DNA of 64,000 bases, from NCBI RefSeq assembly GCF_024979295.1, contig NZ_JANLCJ010000006.1:186001-250000 (forward strand), read 5' to 3'. This stretch comes from Herbiconiux daphne. Its GTDB lineage: Bacteria; Actinomycetota; Actinomycetes; Actinomycetales; Microbacteriaceae. The translations under genes and the position numbers were made by a program. This document shows positions 55,058 through 63,065 of the stretch, one piece after another (within the stretch, counting starts at the first letter, position 1; each line of letters begins with the position of its first letter). The notes below the pieces were generated by a model that did not search any database, was not told the origin of the DNA, and saw only the letters and a program-made list of their open reading frames with translations.

Positions 55058-55411
55058 TCAGGACTTCACCAGCCGCGCGATCGCATCCGACGCCTCTTTG
55101 AGCTTCGCCTGTGCCACCTCGCCGCCCTCGGCGACCGCCTCGACCACGCAATGGTTGAGGTGGTCGTTCAGCAGCCCGAGGGCCACGGATTCGAGCGCGC
55201 TCGTCATGGCCGACACCTGGGTGAGGATGTCGATGCAGTACTTCTCGTCGGTCACCATGTTCTGCAGCCCGCGGGCCTGCCCCTCGATGCGCCGAAGGCG
55301 CTTGAGGTAGTCGTCCTTGTTCGAGATGTAGCCGTGGTGGGCGTGGGCGTCGGCCGGGGCGGGCGTGTCGGGCGAGGCGGCATCCGGTGCGGGGGCGGCA
55401 TCCATGGTCAT
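55058..55411 (-). CDS. csoR: Copper-sensing repressor CsoR
   Basis: 117 residues. An Ala/Pro/Asp N-terminus is followed by the four-helix CsoR core: YLKRLRRIEGQARGLQNM, then YCIDILTQVSAMTSAL and LLNDHLNHCVVEAV. The Cys-His-Cys Cu(I) ligands are present (Cys of YCID, His of NDH, Cys of NHC). The start overlaps the stop of the copper ATPase gene (ATGA). A CsoR-like operator lies upstream of the ATPase gene, implying autoregulation. Confidence 0.92.
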   Translation of the reverse strand: MTMDAAPAPDAASPDTPAPADAHAHHGYISNKDDYLKRLRRIEGQARGLQNMVTDEKYCIDILTQVSAMTSALESVALGLLNDHLNHCVVEAVAEGGEVAQAKLKEASDAIARLVKS

Positions 55412-58011
55412 GCTCCGATTCTCGCCGGTCGCAGGTCGATGCGGCGCAGCAGTTGTGCGTTGAGGGCCACGATGATCGTCGAGAGCGACATCAGGATCGC
55501 CCCGACCGCCATCGGCAGCACGAACCCGACGGGTGCGAGCACGCCGGCCGCGAGCGGCACCGAGAGCAGGTTGTAGCCGGCGGCCCACCAGAGGTTCTGG
55601 GTCATCTTGCGGTAGCTCGCCTTCGAGAGGTCGATCACCGAGAGCACCGACCGGGGGTCGTCGCTGGCCAGGATGACGCCGGCCGAGGCGATGGCGACAT
55701 CCGTTCCCGCGCCGATCGCGATGCCCACGTCGGCGCGCGCGAGCGCCGGTGCGTCGTTCACGCCGTCGCCGACCATCGCGACCTTGCGGCCCTCGGACTG
55801 CAGCTCAGCCACCTTGGCCGACTTGTCGCCCGGCTTCACTCCGGCGAACACACGCTCGATGCCGAGCTCGGCGGCCACCGCGTGAGCGACGGAAGCCGCA
55901 TCGCCGGTGATCATCACGACCTCGACGCCGCGGGCCCGCAGTCCGGCGACGGCGTCGCGCGACTCGGCGCGCACCTCGTCGGCCAGCGCGATCAGCCCGA
56001 CGACCTCGTCGCCGCGCAGCACGTGCAGCACGGTCTGGCCCGCGTACGCGTCGGCGGGCGCCTCAGAATGCGGTGCGGTGCCGGTGCCGCTTATGGTTCG
56101 GGAGGAGGTGACGCCGGCCGGCGCGCTGGGCGCGTCGTGCGCGGAGTGCTCCTCCCGAACGCTGCTCGCGGGAGCCGCGGCGGCGGGCGTCTCGGGGTGC
56201 GTTGTTGTGCCGCTGCCGCTTGCGGCTCGGGAGGAGGTGGGGCTGGCCGGGGCGCTGGGCGCGTCGTGCGCGGAGTGCTCCTCCCGAACGCTGCTCGCGG
56301 GAGCCGCGGCGGCGGGCGTCTCGGGGTGCGTTGTTGTGCCGCTGCCGCTTGCGGCTCGGGAGGAGGTGGGGCCGGCCGGGGCGCTGAGCGCGTCGTGCGC
56401 GGGATGCTCCTCCCGAACGCTGCCCGTGGGAGCGCCGGCGGCTGACGCGAGCGGCTGGGCGCCGTGCGCCTCGAGCAGGTTGGGACCGCCGACGCTGATC
56501 GTCGCGCCCCCCACCACGGCGCTGACGCCGACGGCGGTGGAGGCCTGGAAACCGGTGGCCGTGGCCACGGCGAGGCCGCGCTGGCGGGCCGCCGCCACGA
56601 TCGCGCGGGCGAGCGGATGCTCGCTGTCGGCCTCGGCGGCCGCCGCGAGGGCGAGCACCTCGTCGTCGTCGTGACCGGGCGCCGCCGTCACCGAGGTGAC
56701 GACCGGCTCGCCCTTGGTGAGGGTGCCGGTCTTGTCGAAGAGAACGGTGTCGACGGTGCGCATGGTCTCGAGGGCGAGCCGGTCTTTCACGAGGATCCCA
56801 GCCGACGCCGCGCGCTCGGTGGCGATGGCGACGACGAGCGGGATGGCCAGCCCGAGCGCGTGCGGGCACGCGATGACGAGCACGGTGATGGTGCGGATGA
56901 CGGCATCGTCGGGGCTACCGACGAGCGACCAGACCAGGGCGGTGACCGCCGCCGACCCGAGAGCGAACCAGAACAGCCAGCCCGCGGCGGTGTCGGCGAT
57001 GCGCTGGGCCCGCGAGGTGGAGTTCTGGGCCTCGGCGACCAGGCGCTGGATGCCGGCGAGCGCCGTGTCGTCGCCGACCGCGGTGATGCGGATGCGCAGG
57101 GCCGTGTCGGTGGCGACCGTGCCCGCGACCACGTGGTCGCCGGGGCCACGGGTGACCGGCTGCGACTCGCCCGTGATCATCGATTCGTCGACGGCGGCCA
57201 TGCCCTCGACGATCTCGCCGTCGGCCGGGATGCGACCGCCCGGGCGCACGATCACCAGGTCGCCGAGGCGAAGAGCGGATGGCGCGACCGTCGTGACGGT
57301 GGGCTCGGCGGTGCCGTTCGCCTCAGCATCCGGAGCGGGGTCGAGTCGCTCGGCCTCGTCGGGCAGCAGCGCAGCCAGCGAGTCGAGGGCCGACGTCGTC
57401 TGCGCCAGGGACCGCATCTCGATCCAGTGGCCGAGCAGCATGATGACGATCAGCAGCGCGAGCTCCCACCAGAAGTCGAGCTGCTCGTCGAGCAGCCCCA
57501 GCGTCGCGCCCCACGACGCCACGAAGGCGACGGTGATGGCGAGCGCGATGAGCAGCATCATGCCGGGCTTGCGGGCGCGCAACTCGTCGACCCCACCGGT
57601 GAGGAACGGGCGGCCGCCGAGCACGAACATGATGGTGCCGAGCACGGGGGAGATCCAGGTGGTGAAGCCCGACTCGGGCAGCGGGTAACCCACGATCATG
57701 TTGAACGAGCTGAACCCCACCACCGGCACGGCGATGACGAGCATCACCCAGAACAAGCGCCGGAACTGCCCGACATGATCGCCGTGGCCGCCGTGGCCGC
57801 CGTGGCCGCCGTGCCCGCCATGGCCGGCGTGCCCGGCATGGTCGCTGTGGTCGTGGCTGGCCATCGCGCCGTGGTCGTGACCGGAGTGGTCGTGCTCTTC
57901 GTGACCGGAGTGGTCGTGGCCCGTGTGATCGTGGCCCGCGTGCCCGCCGTGGTCATGCCCACCGTGCTCCGTGGCGGGCGAGAGGGACACAGGATCGCGG
58001 TCGGTGCTCAT
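55408..58011 (-). CDS. copB: Copper-exporting P1B-type ATPase (CopB-like)
   Basis: 867 residues. The N-terminus is His-rich (repeats of GHDH and HGGHGG, residues about 16-78). The transmembrane motif is CPH (VLVIACPHALGLAIP), diagnostic of the P1B-3 CopB group. MITGESQP, DKTGTLTKGEP, SEHPLARAI and MVGDGVNDAPALA mark the A, P and N domains. An extra block of about 115 residues (roughly 525-640) interrupts the N domain; it consists of three tandem 43-residue copies (SSVREEHSAHD...), encoded by a 129-bp DNA repeat with palindromic arms. First gene of the operon with csoR. Confidence 0.93.
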   Translation of the reverse strand: MSTDRDPVSLSPATEHGGHDHGGHAGHDHTGHDHSGHEEHDHSGHDHGAMASHDHSDHAGHAGHGGHGGHGGHGGHGDHVGQFRRLFWVMLVIAVPVVGFSSFNMIVGYPLPESGFTTWISPVLGTIMFVLGGRPFLTGGVDELRARKPGMMLLIALAITVAFVASWGATLGLLDEQLDFWWELALLIVIMLLGHWIEMRSLAQTTSALDSLAALLPDEAERLDPAPDAEANGTAEPTVTTVAPSALRLGDLVIVRPGGRIPADGEIVEGMAAVDESMITGESQPVTRGPGDHVVAGTVATDTALRIRITAVGDDTALAGIQRLVAEAQNSTSRAQRIADTAAGWLFWFALGSAAVTALVWSLVGSPDDAVIRTITVLVIACPHALGLAIPLVVAIATERAASAGILVKDRLALETMRTVDTVLFDKTGTLTKGEPVVTSVTAAPGHDDDEVLALAAAAEADSEHPLARAIVAAARQRGLAVATATGFQASTAVGVSAVVGGATISVGGPNLLEAHGAQPLASAAGAPTGSVREEHPAHDALSAPAGPTSSRAASGSGTTTHPETPAAAAPASSVREEHSAHDAPSAPASPTSSRAASGSGTTTHPETPAAAAPASSVREEHSAHDAPSAPAGVTSSRTISGTGTAPHSEAPADAYAGQTVLHVLRGDEVVGLIALADEVRAESRDAVAGLRARGVEVVMITGDAASVAHAVAAELGIERVFAGVKPGDKSAKVAELQSEGRKVAMVGDGVNDAPALARADVGIAIGAGTDVAIASAGVILASDDPRSVLSVIDLSKASYRKMTQNLWWAAGYNLLSVPLAAGVLAPVGFVLPMAVGAILMSLSTIIVALNAQLLRRIDLRPARIGA
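56096..56428 (-). repeat. Three tandem 129-bp repeats with palindromic arms inside copB
   Basis: GGGAGGAGGTG begins at 56100, 56229 and 56358, and CTCCTCCCGAAC at 56149, 56278 and 56407, each 129 bases apart, so the reading frame is kept. In the first unit GTTCGGGAGGAG (56096-56107) and CTCCTCCCGAAC (56149-56160) are a perfect 12-bp inverted repeat. The same arm sequence recurs in the intergenic palindrome at 59763-59827. Confidence 0.88.
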
Positions 58012-58021
58012 GCCGCCACGG

Positions 58022-58039
58022 TATACCCCCAGGGGGTAC
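58022..58039 (-). promoter_or_regulatory. CsoR operator upstream of copB
   Basis: TATACCCCCAGGGGGTACA is a G/C-tract palindrome of the type bound by CsoR (TACCCCC-A-GGGGGTA here), 11 bases from the copB start. Copper binding to CsoR should relieve repression. Confidence 0.85.
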
Positions 58040-58086
58040 AGCGCAAGCGTGTTCGCGCGGGGCGCAGTCGATTCATCCGGTACCGT

Positions 58087-58671
58087 ATGGCCATGTCAGG
58101 CACCGAGCCCGCCCCGGCACCGCAGCCGGCCGCCCGTCGCACCGATGCGCCTTCGCGCATCACGGGTGTGATCGTCGTGGGCATGAGTGTCGCCGTCTGG
58201 TGGCCCGCCTTCACGCTCGGTGCGTGGGGCGACTTCTTCTTCGATCAGATGCTCACCGTGTGGGCGGCGGCCACCGGCGCCCTCATCGTGGTGCTCATCC
58301 AGCCCCGGGGCAAGCCGCGGCTGTGGCGCGCGCTCGCTCTGCTCGTGCCGAGCCTGTGGCTCTTCCTGTCGTTCACGATCGACGCGGATGACGGCAACAT
58401 CGCGAACCTCATCGTCAACCTCCTGGCGCTGGTGGTGGCGCTGCTCGCCGTGCCGGCGACGATCTGGGTGCTGGCCCGCATCATCTGGCCCGAGTTCGCC
58501 GAGGACATCTCGTGGCCGCGGCGGCTCGTCGTGATCGGGTCGGTGCTGCTGATCGCGGTGGCGTCGTTCGTGCTCGGTCTCAACCAGTCGAAGTTTCTCA
58601 CCTGCGAAGACTTCGCCATCAGCGGCAACTCGCAGCCGCCCGGGTGCACGCCCGACCCCGAAGCCGGTTAG
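58087..58671 (+). CDS. Hypothetical membrane protein
   Basis: 194 residues with about four or five membrane segments (GVIVVGMSVAVWWPAFTLG, VWAAATGALIVVLIQP, ALLVPSLWLFLSFTI, LIVNLLALVVALLAVPATIWVLA, RLVVIGSVLLIAVASFVLG). The C-terminal tail has a Cys pair (LTCEDFAIS and QPPGCTPD) that may form a disulfide outside. Function unknown. ATG 58087 has a poor ribosome-binding site; ATG 58093 is an alternative. Its stop overlaps the convergent aldolase gene by four bases. Confidence 0.7.
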   Translation: MAMSGTEPAPAPQPAARRTDAPSRITGVIVVGMSVAVWWPAFTLGAWGDFFFDQMLTVWAAATGALIVVLIQPRGKPRLWRALALLVPSLWLFLSFTIDADDGNIANLIVNLLALVVALLAVPATIWVLARIIWPEFAEDISWPRRLVVIGSVLLIAVASFVLGLNQSKFLTCEDFAISGNSQPPGCTPDPEAG

Positions 58672-59732
58672 CCGAGCTCGCGCTTGAGCGCCGCCACGAA
58701 CGCGTCGATGTCGGCTTCGGTGGTGTCGAAGGCGCACATCCAGCGCACCTCGCCGGTCGCGGTGTTCCAGTCGTAGAACCGGAACGACTCGCGCAGCCGA
58801 TCGGCCACGCCGGCCGGCAGCACCGCGAACACCGCGTTCGACTGCGTCGGCTGCGTGAACGTCACGCCCGGCACGTCGGCGACCGCCTCGCGCAGGCGCG
58901 CCGCCATGGCGTTCGCGTGCGTAGCGGACCGCAGCCACAGGTCGCCGCCGTAGAGCGCGATCAGCTGCGCCGACACGAACCGCATCTTCGACGCCAGCTG
59001 CATGTCGAGCTTGCGCAGGAAGGTGATGCCGGTCGCCGCCGCCGGGTTCACCACCACGACCGCTTCGCCGTAGAGCAACCCGTTCTTGGTGCCGCCGAGC
59101 GACACGACGTCGACGCCGGCATCGGTGGTGAAGGCCCGCAGCGGCACCCCGAGCGAGGCCGCCGCGTTCGAGATGCGCGACCCGTCGAGGTGCACGGTCA
59201 TGCCGAGGGAGTGGGCGTGCGACGCGATCGCGGCCACCTCGTCGACCGTGTAGGCGGTGCCGAGCTCGGTGGTCTGCGTGATCGACACCGCGAGCGGCTG
59301 AGCCCGGTGCTCGTCGCCCCAGCCCCAGGCCTCGACGTCGATGAGCTCGGGGGTGAGCTTGCCGTCGGGGGTCGGCACCGTGAGCAGCTTGAGCCCGGCC
59401 ACCCGCTCGGGCGCCGCGTTCTCGTCGGTGTGGATGTGCGCCGTTGTCGAGCACACCACCGCACCCCAGCGGGGCAGCATCGACTGCAGGCCCACCACGT
59501 TGGCTCCCGTGCCGTTGAACACCGGAAACGCCTCGGCCTGATCGCCGAAGTGCCCGCGCACGACGTTCTGCAGCTCGGCCGTGTAGAGGTCTTCGCCGTA
59601 GGCGATCTGGTGCCCGCCGTTCGCGGCCGCGATGGCCTCGAGCACCTCGGGGTGGGCGCCGGCGTAGTTGTCAGAGGCGAAGCCGCGCAGCGCGCGGTCG
59701 TGCAGGGTCGGGGCGGAAGCGATATCGGTCAC
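58668..59732 (-). CDS. Low-specificity threonine aldolase (PLP enzyme)
   Basis: 354 residues of the beta-eliminating lyase family. FASDNYAGAHPEVLEAI, FNGTGANVVGLQSML and SLGGTKNGLLYGEAV (PLP-binding Lys in GTKNG) are the family signatures. HLDGSRISNAA holds the Asp that contacts the PLP ring. It cleaves threonine or allo-threonine to glycine and acetaldehyde. No neighbouring pathway gene. Confidence 0.9.
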   Translation of the reverse strand: MTDIASAPTLHDRALRGFASDNYAGAHPEVLEAIAAANGGHQIAYGEDLYTAELQNVVRGHFGDQAEAFPVFNGTGANVVGLQSMLPRWGAVVCSTTAHIHTDENAAPERVAGLKLLTVPTPDGKLTPELIDVEAWGWGDEHRAQPLAVSITQTTELGTAYTVDEVAAIASHAHSLGMTVHLDGSRISNAAASLGVPLRAFTTDAGVDVVSLGGTKNGLLYGEAVVVVNPAAATGITFLRKLDMQLASKMRFVSAQLIALYGGDLWLRSATHANAMAARLREAVADVPGVTFTQPTQSNAVFAVLPAGVADRLRESFRFYDWNTATGEVRWMCAFDTTEADIDAFVAALKRELG

Positions 59733-59762
59733 CGCACCAGTCTCTCAAACCCGCGCGTGAGA

Positions 59763-59827
59763 TTTCGGGAGGAGCTGCGTCACGAGGCGCCCGCGTGCGA
59801 CGCTCGTGCGCGCAGCTCCTCCCGAAA
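59763..59827. repeat. REP-like palindrome with CGGGAGGAG arms
   Basis: TTTCGGGAGGAGCTGCG (59763-59779) and CGCAGCTCCTCCCGAAA (59811-59827) are a perfect 17-bp inverted repeat. Inside, CACGAG/CTCGTG continues the stem. It lies upstream of the threonine aldolase start and shares its arm with the repeats in copB. Confidence 0.85.
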
Positions 59828-59927
59828 CGGAGGAGCCTGCCAATCCGCCCGAATCGGCCGGCACCGGTGCGCGCAGGGCATACCCTTCGGATACCGAGTC
59901 ATCGTGGCTTGCGATGGAGGAATCACC

Positions 59928-60065
59928 ATGGCCGAGAAATCCGCTCGAAAGACGGTCGCGAAGCCCGCCGCCCGCTCACTCAAAGAGAAGCGCGCCGACA
60001 AGAAGGCCAAGAGCGACCGGCAGGACCACTCGGCCGACGTCGTCTCGAACGTCAAGAAGAAGTAG
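59928..60065 (+). CDS. Small basic protein, 45 residues
   Basis: Starts MAEKSARKTVAKPAARSLKE and ends VVSNVKKK; about one third Lys/Arg. A strong GGAGG lies upstream of the ATG with correct spacing, which supports real translation. No domain. Its composition suggests nucleic-acid association, by inference only. Confidence 0.65.
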   Translation: MAEKSARKTVAKPAARSLKEKRADKKAKSDRQDHSADVVSNVKKK

Positions 60066-60122
60066 CGCCGCCGGCGCCGGCCTCGAGCGCTTCGGACCGG
60101 CAGTCGTCGCGGCCAAATCGGA

Positions 60123-60548
60123 TCAGGCGAACTCCGCGGTGGCGCGGGCCCGGAGGTCGGGCCCGGCGAGGTCGACGTGCTTCCACCGCCCGCTGCCTCC
60201 TGCTGTGCCGGCGATCGTGATCGCACGCTTCTCGGCGCGCAGCCAGCCGACGCTCACGAGGTCGAAGGCGGACGACGAGAACCACTCCTGGTCGTCGCGG
60301 TCGAACTCGCGCATGGTCAGCAGCTGCCACCCGCTGACGGTGACGCGCACGCGGCGGAGCTCAGACGTCGGCCGCCCGTCGAGCTCCCGGATGCTGCCGA
60401 CGAGAGTGGGCGACCGCGGGTCGAGCAACGTCGCCGCAGCCGCATCGAACTCGAGCCGTCGGGCGGTGAGGTCGAGCCGAACCCGCGTCACCGGGTCGTC
60501 GTCGAAATCGAGTCGTGCGAGAGCCACCCCGCTGAGATCGACCGCCAT
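60123..60548 (-). CDS. Hypothetical protein, 141 residues
   Basis: ATG 60548 follows GGGAG. The sequence (MAVDLSGVALARLDFDDDP, VRVTVSGWQLLTMREFDRDD, SVGWLRAEKRAITI) shows alternating strands and acidic turns but no signal peptide or known motif. It is convergent with the small basic protein gene. Confidence 0.6.
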   Translation of the reverse strand: MAVDLSGVALARLDFDDDPVTRVRLDLTARRLEFDAAAATLLDPRSPTLVGSIRELDGRPTSELRRVRVTVSGWQLLTMREFDRDDQEWFSSSAFDLVSVGWLRAEKRAITIAGTAGGSGRWKHVDLAGPDLRARATAEFA

Positions 60549-60638
60549 TGTGACTCCCTTCCACCGCCGAACATGGCGCAAGAAGAGAATTTATCAGCTT
60601 TGAGCGTGCGCGGCGCCGCGCGTCGCGGATCGGCCCGG

Positions 60639-61409
60639 TCAGGGCAGGCGGATGCGGGCGCCGTCGAGTTCGGCGGCCGGGGTGCTCCAGAGCCCGACGA
60701 CGGCGGTGGCGAGCGTGAGCACGTCGGTGAAGCCGGGGAAGGTCTTCTGCGGCTCCGCGCGGCGCATGCCGTCGTCGACGAGCGCCTTCACGGCGAACAC
60801 CACGGCGGCGGCTCGCAGGGGGCCGTCGGCCTGGTCGGTGCGGAAGCCCTGGGCGAGCGAGCGCATCCACGATTCCGAGGCTGCCTTGGCCGCGGTGTAG
60901 TCGGCGCCGGATGCCGTGGGGGCGTCGACCGAGATCGACGACACGAACGCCACTCGAGCGGCCTCCGACGCGACGAGTGCGGGGTAGAACGCCCGGGTGG
61001 TGTTGCGCAGGGTGCGGAAGGAGCGCTCGACGGTGGCCCAGCCGGCATCCGTCTGGCCCGGGATGCCGCGGCCGCCGACCCAACCGCCCACGAGGTGCAC
61101 GAGGCCGTCGATCGGGCCCGACGCGATGAGCCGCAGGGCGAGGGTGTCGACGGCCGAGCTGTCGCTCAGGTCGCACACCTCGGTGGCGATGCCGGGCACG
61201 GCGAGGGCGAGCGAGTCGAGACGGCCGGCGTTCGAACCGAGCGCCACCACCTCGGCGCCGGCCTCGACGAGCGCGCCGCACACGGCGGTGCCCGACGCGC
61301 TCGTCGCGCCCGCGACGACGACGCGTCTGCCGGCGACACCCTTGACGCCGGAGACGCCCTCGGCGCCCTCGACACCACCCGGGCGGCCCTCGCGGCCTGA
61401 CTCGCTCAT
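60639..61409 (-). CDS. Short-chain dehydrogenase/reductase
   Basis: 256 residues. A 25-residue Gly/Glu/Val N-terminus encoded by near-repeats precedes the cofactor motif VVVAGATSASGTAV (GxxxGxG-like; the last Gly pattern is slightly unusual). FVSSISVDAP supplies the Ser and ADYTAAKAAS the catalytic Tyr-x-x-x-Lys. VHLVGGWVGG replaces the usual NNAG. Substrate unknown; no operon partners. Confidence 0.85.
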   Translation of the reverse strand: MSESGREGRPGGVEGAEGVSGVKGVAGRRVVVAGATSASGTAVCGALVEAGAEVVALGSNAGRLDSLALAVPGIATEVCDLSDSSAVDTLALRLIASGPIDGLVHLVGGWVGGRGIPGQTDAGWATVERSFRTLRNTTRAFYPALVASEAARVAFVSSISVDAPTASGADYTAAKAASESWMRSLAQGFRTDQADGPLRAAAVVFAVKALVDDGMRRAEPQKTFPGFTDVLTLATAVVGLWSTPAAELDGARIRLP

Positions 61410-61473
61410 GCCTTCATTCTGGCCCGTGTGAGGGCGCGCGGCACCCAGGCCGGGGCGACGATCCTCGAGGCGG

Positions 61474-62922
61474 TCAGTCGCGCCCCGTGATGCCGGCCGT
61501 CGACGCGATCACGTCGTGCATCTTCTTGTCGAGCGCCTCATAGAACATCGACAGCGGGAACTCGTCGTCGAGCACGGCGTCGGTGAGCCCGCGCGGCGGC
61601 CCGTCGAGCGGCAGCGCGCCCGGCCCCTGCGCCCACACCGACGCCGGGTGGGGCGTGAGCGTCTGGGTGATCAGGGCGTAGGCCGCGAGCCAGTGCGCCG
61701 TCTTCGGGCGGTCGATCGACCGCCAGTAGAGCTCGTCGATGGCGTCGCCGAGTGCCACCACCGCGTCGGCGACATCCGGCCAGTCGATGGTGAGCTTGGT
61801 GTCGGTCCAGTGCAGAACCCCGCGCTGGTGAAGCCACGCAAACAGCAACTGACCGCCGAGCCCGTCGTAGTTGCGCACCCGCGAGCCCGTGATGGCGAAC
61901 CGGAAGATGCGGTCGAAGAGCACCGCGTACTGCACGAGCCTCGCGTGTTCGAGCAACTCGGCGTCGGCCGCCGAGAGGCCGGCGTTCTCGGCCTCGGCCG
62001 CTTCGAGCCGTCGCTGGATGCGCACCGACTCGCGAAAAGCCGTCAGGTCGCAGCGCAGCTCTTCGAGCGAATAGAGGAAGTAGGGCATGCGCTGCTTGAT
62101 CATGAACGGGTCGAACGGCAGGTCGCCGCGCATGTGCGTGCGGTCGTGGATGAGGTCCCACATCACGAAGGTGCGCTCGGTGAGGGCCTGGTCGTCGAGC
62201 AGCCGCGCCGCGTCGTCGGGCAGTTCCAGCCGGGTCACGGATGCCGCCTCCCGCACCACCCGGCGGAACCGAGCCGCCTCGCGGTCGGCGAAGATCGCGC
62301 CCCAGGTGTACTGCGGAATGCTCGAGGTCGCGACGGACTCGGGGAACAGCACGGCCGAGTTGGTGTCGTAGCCCGCCGTGAAGTCGAGGAAGCGGATGGG
62401 CACGAACAGCGCGTTCGAATAGTCGCCGGCCTCGAGCTGGGCCACGAACTCGGGCCACACCACCTCTACCAGCACCGCCTCGACGTGCCGGTCGGTGCTG
62501 CCGTTTTGGGTGTACATCGGAAAGACCACGAGGTGACGAGCGCCGTCGACCCGATTGAGCTCGGGCCGGAAGGCCACCAGCGACGCCAGGAAGTCGGGGA
62601 TGCCGAAGCCCTCGTCGGCCCAACGACGGAAGTCGTCGCGCACGGCTGCGAGGTAGTCGTGATCGGAGGGGAAGTGGTGTTCGAGCCGCTCGATGTCGTG
62701 CACGAGCCGGGCCACCAGTTCGCGGGCGGCCGGGTGATCGACCGGGTCGGGCACCGAGCCGTCTTTCGTCTGCAGCGGCTGCAGCCGGGAGACGGCGTCT
62801 TTCAGCGACACCCAGGCGGCCGAGTGCACGAGCGCGGGCGTGGCGAGGGAGTCTTCGACGACCTCGGGTTCTCCGATGATCGATCCGGTGGTGACGGACT
62901 CGGCGGCGGGGCGTGCGGACAT
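61474..62922 (-). CDS. DUF6421-like protein
   Basis: 482 residues from the ATG at 62922, with GGAGG upstream. DLIHDRTHMRGDLPFDPF and IKQRMPYFLYSLEELRCDLT form the most striking block: His-Asp-x-x-His followed 25 residues later by a Glu-Glu-x-x-x-Asp helix, as expected for a metal site. These proteins occur in many actinobacteria without a known function; the DUF number is from memory. No membrane segment. Divergent from the acyltransferase gene. Confidence 0.7.
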   Translation of the reverse strand: MSARPAAESVTTGSIIGEPEVVEDSLATPALVHSAAWVSLKDAVSRLQPLQTKDGSVPDPVDHPAARELVARLVHDIERLEHHFPSDHDYLAAVRDDFRRWADEGFGIPDFLASLVAFRPELNRVDGARHLVVFPMYTQNGSTDRHVEAVLVEVVWPEFVAQLEAGDYSNALFVPIRFLDFTAGYDTNSAVLFPESVATSSIPQYTWGAIFADREAARFRRVVREAASVTRLELPDDAARLLDDQALTERTFVMWDLIHDRTHMRGDLPFDPFMIKQRMPYFLYSLEELRCDLTAFRESVRIQRRLEAAEAENAGLSAADAELLEHARLVQYAVLFDRIFRFAITGSRVRNYDGLGGQLLFAWLHQRGVLHWTDTKLTIDWPDVADAVVALGDAIDELYWRSIDRPKTAHWLAAYALITQTLTPHPASVWAQGPGALPLDGPPRGLTDAVLDDEFPLSMFYEALDKKMHDVIASTAGITGRD

Positions 62923-63065
62923 GGTGGAACCTCCAATCGTTCGTTCAGACGAGCCTAGGCGCACGGCATCCGCGCTTCTTTGAGTTGAAAGCCGGAAATC
63001 GGCGTGGCGGGCGCGATTCGGCGCGGGATTCCGGCATCCGGCCCGCTCTCGGCCCGCCCGGTAGC

